A DNA stretch of 64,000 nucleotides, from contig OX345644.1 of NCBI GenBank assembly GCA_947044365.1, forward strand, positions 5,338,577-5,402,576, read 5' to 3'. Made by a program: the position numbers and the translations under genes. This DNA comes from Petrosia ficiformis (lineage: Eukaryota; Porifera; Demospongiae; Haplosclerida; Petrosiidae). The notes below the pieces were generated by a model. That model searched no databases. It had not been told where the DNA came from and was given only the letters and a program-made list of their open reading frames with translations. Shown here piece by piece: positions 59,601 through 64,000 of the stretch; positions within the stretch are counted from its first letter, which is position 1, and every line of letters begins with the position of its first letter.

Positions 59601-62275
59601 AGAAGTACAGTTGACTATGGCTGCTTTAGTATTTTCTAAGACCTTTGTGGCTGTGTTTTGTGAATTTTCTAACCCATTGTGGCTGCTTGTTTGTTGTGTT
59701 TGTTTTTTTACTAGCATGCTAAGCACATGTACATGTGCTGGTACATGTACATGTACCTACATGTGCTTTTTGCTTGCAAATAGTCTTTGTATTAGGTTTG
59801 TAACCAATACATGTATGTGTACATGTACACGTACATGTACTCAATATAATCAGTAATAACATAAGGGAGTATTCACTTGATTTCATACATTACCTGACTT
59901 TATTAAGTTTACATACTATGATGGAGCCGCCACACTTTAATAAAGTGACCCTGGCTTAGAAAAATAACAATCAGCCACAATGGCTTAGAAAATTTGAAGC
60001 AAAAAAGGGGGGACACTAAATGGCCAGTCTTTGAGAACAAGGAATGGGATCTTTGATAGCTAGCCAACTCTCCCCACTCATCCAGTGTCCATATAATAAT
60101 AATAAAAATAGTATAATTATGTACAATGTATATGTATATTGGATTTTAAAACAATTACATGTCCAGTAGTCAATCAGGAGCATGTGTCTATAATAATAAT
60201 ACCTTCTTGTATTACTTGCTTGCTTGCTAATGTCTTTGTTTCAGGATTGAAAAGCTTATAAAAAGGTAGATTAAGACTTCCCTTCATGTGCCCACTTGGG
60301 AGGTCAGGGCGAGGTTCAGGTGCAGTACCATGGTAACGTTTATCACTACGAGCATCCACTACCTGGAAAAAATAGAGACAAGTCATCCACAAAATAGATA
60401 TGGTTTGGAAGAGTCATGTGACACTATAGTGAGGGATTATTCTAGATATGAAGAAAAATGACCTAATGATTGTCTGCCATCATTAATCATTGCTAACTCT
60501 CACTGTGAGAAAATATTAATGATGGCAGACAATCATTAGAGTCTCACATATCTGAAACCGAACAGCCTTTTATAATTTGTTTTATCCACTCTCTTATATT
60601 TAAAAGGTGCATGTGATTTCTATAATGACTGCAATGCTACATGTATTAGGTGCAGTTGCTAGAGCCATTCCTATGATTGCTTTCCACAATTAATCTACTA
60701 TAAATATCTCTACAATCTACATACCTGATTGAGTAGATATATTCATATGTACATGTAAGGTTAATTTAAACATTAGTCATTTCATGTTTAGATTGATCTG
60801 TACATACTACAATATACACATATATACTATACAGTATATGTCAATAAAAGTCACTATACAGTACAGGACTACTCAGTAGTTTCATTTCAACACTACAGTA
60901 GTTCAACACAATCAACAGTAGTTTTATTTTAATAGTAATTGGTGTACTTGAACACCACAGTATTGAGAAAGTACATGTAACTATAGATGTTCTGTACTGA
61001 AAGTAGAACTACAGTACCTGACAATAAAAAGTCACCATACAGTACATTAATTACTCAGTAGTTTCATTTCCACACTGCAGTAGTTCAACAGTAGTTTTGA
61101 CAGCAAACTGTGTACTTGTCAATCAAACACCACAGTAGTGAGACAGTAATTACTATACTATACTGACAGTAGAATTAAGGTAATTACTGTTACTGTATGG
61201 TGACATTTTATTGACATATACTGTATGCAGTGTTTACCTCAGATAAATAAATATTAAGGTGCATCAGTGGTACCTGATATTTGTTCAACAAAGGTGTAAA
61301 AGAGGGCAGGGAGCACCAAGGTACATGTACCACCATTTGGAAACACTGCTATATGCTTCGTATATGCTTAAAGAAATGCCTCACCTGAATAAGCGTCTGC
61401 CTTGTTTAACGATAATAAACAATAATAAACGGCTGACTTTAATTAAATGCCTGGGCGTGGCATGTGTAAACACGTGTTGCAGAGATCGTTTCGTTTCATA
61501 GTTTGGGTTTACTCAGTTTAGTACAAAAGGAGAGCTACAGTGTAATTAATAGCTAGTTATTCCAAGCAGGTAAGTCAAGATAAGCAGTCACTTTTTAGAA
61601 AGTTGGGCGTTGGGCGTCATCTCCTTTGTTTAGTCTGTAGGCTCTGTATGTCCTCAGTTCGCATTCATGGTAGTACATAAACACAGTGGTTTAAACATGG
61701 TAGGTAGTTATTAGTTATAAGATTGATAATGATGTATGGAAAGTTTCAAATAGTTCCAAAATAGTTTAAGAGAACAAATGCCTACCTCAAAAAAACACCC
61801 ATCTTGTTTTAATGCCGGGCCCATAAACTCCTAGGCGTTTCTTCAAGCAAATACAGTACATTAATTGCTGCATGTACATGTATAATATTGTGTGGGACTT
61901 AGTCATATATTGTGTATGGTGTAAAAGAAAGATTGCTCAACAATTGAACACCACAGTAGTGAGACAGTAATTCACTAGAATACAGTCTGCATACCACTGC
62001 CTGAGATCAGAGCTGCACTTCTAGGCATAAAAAAGCATTTGTAATTAGATCCAGGAGGTTACTTTGACATTGTATATATGTATATGTACCTGAATATCTC
62101 CCTTTCTTAAAGCCTCAATTACTTCATTCATGTTCTTAACTAGGTCCTCTCTAGGTATTGCATTGTAATTCACAGGAGTGATTGAATTGGGATCGTCTGT
62201 TGACACTGGAAAGTCTTCTGCTAACCATTTTGATAGTCCTCCATCTAAAATTGATATATCAGAATGACCGAATGC
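56627..62275 (-). CDS. MPST: 3-mercaptopyruvate sulfurtransferase, 3' exons
   Basis: Transfers sulfur from 3-mercaptopyruvate to thiols or cyanide; part of cysteine breakdown and sulfide production, in cytosol and mitochondria. Four exons: 62275-62090, 60362-60203, 57766-57645 and 56689-56627, giving 176 residues. They cover the end of the first rhodanese domain ([18 protein letters not shown]) and all of the second ([30 protein letters not shown]). The active-site loop CGSGVTAC marks MPST rather than plain rhodanese. The C-terminus is [20 protein letters not shown]. Junction phases agree. The first about 110 residues must lie beyond 62275; I could not find them before 64000. The introns are 1.0-2.4 kb and full of repeats, unlike the short introns elsewhere. 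Confidence 0.9.
56799..57140. mobile_element. MITE, CCCTATGATTGCTTT family, in last MPST intron
   Basis: Contains GGCCATAATATGATTGCTTC at the left, TGCGTTGTATATGTAAGTTA, ATAGGCTGTTGTGTTTCAGG and GTCAGCCATGATTACTGAAT, ending in ACACCACAAAGTGATAC. 57141-57576 shows no further feature. Confidence 0.65.
57577..57628 (-). mobile_element. SINE, 5'-truncated copy at an MPST splice donor
   Basis: Minus strand: ATTTTCCATTGCCT, GGTGTC, six CTTT units, then CTACATC. It is the 3' end of the SINE at 49461-49620. It ends about 10 bp from the donor of MPST exon 57766-57645 (GTGAGT at 57644-57639). Confidence 0.7.
57870..58440. repeat. Minisatellite of 22-35 bp units in MPST intron
   Basis: About 20 units built on AATAAGCAGCCACAATGGCTTAGA with variants (GCGACAATGG; TTAATTAGAAATAAGC). 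Unit length varies and some pairs form higher-order units. An isolated piece recurs at 59945-60050 together with the sequence that follows the array. Confidence 0.85.
58838..59262. repeat. Tandem repeat, four units of about 120 bp
   Basis: Units begin TACAAGTAGCTAACAGTG, contain CACATTGAACTGCTCTTGTT and end GGGAGGCATAGGCA. The first three are near identical; the fourth is shortened. It lies in the MPST intron between exons 60362-60203 and 57766-57645. Confidence 0.85.
59450..59612. repeat. GTAC-rich MITE, inverted copy of 44190-44400
   Basis: Shares AGTACAGTGTACTTC-like and GTACTACACAGTATTACAC words in opposite orientation. It is followed by ACATGTAC runs at 59720-59840. Confidence 0.5.
60463..60539. 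repeat. Perfect 25-bp hairpin
   Basis: CTAATGATTGTCTGCCATCA and five more bases are exactly complementary to 60515-60539, with a 27-base loop. It lies in the MPST intron upstream of exon 60362-60203. Probably a very small foldback element; an RNA structure role is possible but unsupported. Confidence 0.75.
60840..61215. mobile_element. Palindromic MITE pair, TGTCAATAAAA type
   Basis: Inner element 61019-61215 resembles 51634-51830, with ends AAAAAGTCACCATACAGTAC and GTATGGTGACATTTTATTGA. An outer partial copy (CAATAAAAGTCACTATACAG) adjoins on the left, as if one inserted into or duplicated beside another. 61216-62089 shows no further gene. Confidence 0.55.
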
Positions 62276-62399
62276 CTGAGGAACATGTAAAAACATATGA
62301 CATGAGAAATGATACGAATTAATAAAGTAGTATTGTACCTATATATAACAGGTTTTGGCTATACTTCAGATACTAAACATTATAGGCCTAATTGCCTGT

Positions 62400-62998
62400 A
62401 CTTATACCTATATTTATACCTATACATTATAACTATACCTATACCTATACCTATACCTGTACCTGTACCTATACTGTATATCTATACCTATAGTCCTATA
62501 CCTATACCTTTACCTGTAATTATACCTATACCTATACCTATACCTATACCTGTAACTGTACCTATACCTGTACCTACACTGTATATCTATACCTATAGTC
62601 CTATACCTATACATATAACATACTTATACCTATACCTATACCTATACCTGTACCTGTACCTGTACCTGCACCTGTACCTGTACGGTACAGGTACAGGTAC
62701 AGGTACAGGTACAGGTATAGGTATAGGTATAGGTATAGGTACAGGCTGTACCTATACCTATACCTATACCTATAACTGTACCTGTACCTATGCCTAAACC
62801 TATACCTGTACCTGTACCTATACCTATACCTGTACCTACATGTATACCTGTACCTAAACCTGTACCTGTACCTGTACCTATATCTATACCTATAGTCCTA
62901 TACCTATACCTTTACCTGTACCTATACCTATACCTATACCTATATCTGTACCTATACCTTTACCTATACCTGTACCTGTACCTGTACCTATACCTATG
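62400..62998. repeat. Hexanucleotide array (CCTATA/CCTGTA)n with inverted centre
   Basis: About 600 bp of CCTATA and CCTGTA units, with one block (about 62681-62745) in inverted orientation (AGGTACAGGTACAGGT), forming a large hairpin. A piece with CTATATCTATACCTATAGTCC recurs three times, showing higher-order duplication. Long open frames here (LYLYLYLY, PIPIPIPV) are artefacts of the repeat. Confidence 0.95.
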
Positions 62999-64000
62999 CT
63001 ACCCTAGCCATTTCTGTTGGAAAATAAAACCCACAAACTATTAAAATAAGATTGTAAAACAACTTGTATCAATCTAGTACTATAAATCCTTGATCTGTAA
63101 GGTACATGTATTTGTATCTGCCCTATACTACTTATATGTAAGCATAGGCAACTATACATTGTATCTATACAGGTATATACATGTAGGTACAATACTATAA
63201 ACTATAAGGTCATTAGCGTTCACCTTGACCTCAGAAAAATGTTTGTAACTTTAGTTTGGTATGACCAACAACTTTTTACCAACAAACTTTCATAATATTA
63301 TTATTATTTTTGTACACGTCAATCCATTGCTTTATTTAATGAGTTATAGGTTAAACTATACACTATACACTATACACTATACATTAAATATGAAGTCATA
63401 TTACATCCTAATTATGTAAGAGTCATAGTATTTAAACATATCTGTCAAATAGCAAACTACTAATTTTTAATGGATTATAACACAGTGTGGTCCCTGGAAC
63501 TTTGTTAATCAATTGATAACGATTTTAATTTAATGGATGTGATCACCACTTTTAATTTAATTAATGACATATAGTCAATCTTGAAGAAGCTTGAAGAATC
63601 TGTGTACTAGGACTGGAGTTAAATTTTTACAGAACACTGTATTCAGAGACGTGGAGTACATAAAAGTGTATACATGTAATTGTACATGTACATGTATATG
63701 TACATGTACATGTATGTGCATATAAGCAACTAGTTTTCTAATAATTATCTTTGTGAAGATATTAAAATGTCTACTAATTTCTTTGCATGTTTAATAGGGA
63801 AAGAACCTTTATAACTCATTCCTCTTAAGATGGAGGTTACACACAAGACCAGGTCATCAAAAGATATTTTACACCTCAGTTATGACTACATTTATTGATA
63901 ATCCAGTGGTGTGGAAACAGCCAGTCGTGCAGGACATTGTCTGATAAATCTAGTGAATGTCCGATAAATTGAAATTGAACTGTATACAGTGGTGAAAATA
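62999..64000. other. Probable MPST intron, little recognised
   Basis: 63220-63350 resembles the GS upstream region (ACCTCAGAAAAATGTTTGTA; TTTAGTTTGGTATGACC), so another duplicated scrap is present. Short ATACACTATACACT and ACATGTAC repeats lie at 63355 and 63680. I looked for the missing N-terminal MPST exons on the minus strand and did not find them. Confidence 0.45.

Noticed and set aside
62309..63044. Two long open frames made of LYLY and PIPV repeats
   Set aside because: Pure translations of the hexanucleotide array inside an intron.

Overview
The window looks like nuclear DNA of a demosponge; it resembles what is known of Amphimedon queenslandica, but that identification is inference. 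It is strongly AT-rich. Its genes have many short introns with GT..AG borders. It holds an NLR-type immune gene whose leader ends in a 2A-like motif, a locally multiplied family of large beta-helix/multipass membrane proteins, and many small transposons.

Layout. 225-891 (+) is the 3' end of an unrecognised gene. 4475-7291 (+) is a decayed NLR (leader with 2A motif, death-like domains, truncated NACHT, leucine-rich repeats). Between about 8.5 and 41.3 kb lie five copies or fragments of one plus-strand family: C (8555-9935), A (12332-16161), D (27455-27817), B (31011-34852) and E (41253-41292). B is the only one with a long open frame; A has two frameshifts. Between A and D, on the minus strand, is an intact 12-exon gene (18420-25174) for a single-pass surface protein with NIDO, IPT, AMOP, vWD and EGF domains, of the mesh/SUSD2/MUC4 type.

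The last third is a metabolic block: fucose mutarotase FUOM (minus, 46628-41475, four exons, complete), glutamine synthetase GS-A (plus, 47581-48705), glutamine synthetase GS-B (plus, 55304-56428) and the 3' part of 3-mercaptopyruvate sulfurtransferase MPST (minus, 62275-56627, upstream exons not found). Broken copies of FUOM exon 1, FUOM exon 3 and the last MPST exon show that FUOM - GS - MPST was duplicated in tandem. FUOM and GS-A are divergent and share a control region flanked by perfect 195-bp inverted repeats that include the GS start codon. The last FUOM exon also travelled with the membrane-protein family and lies downstream of copies A and B.

Most remaining sequence is repeats: hAT-like elements with 8-bp target duplications, two equal-length piggyBac-like elements at TTAA sites, several foldback MITE families, a tRNA-derived SINE with a CTTT tail, minisatellites and a long hexanucleotide array. 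Exon borders were read by eye from splice signals and reading phase; no alignment or database search was run.
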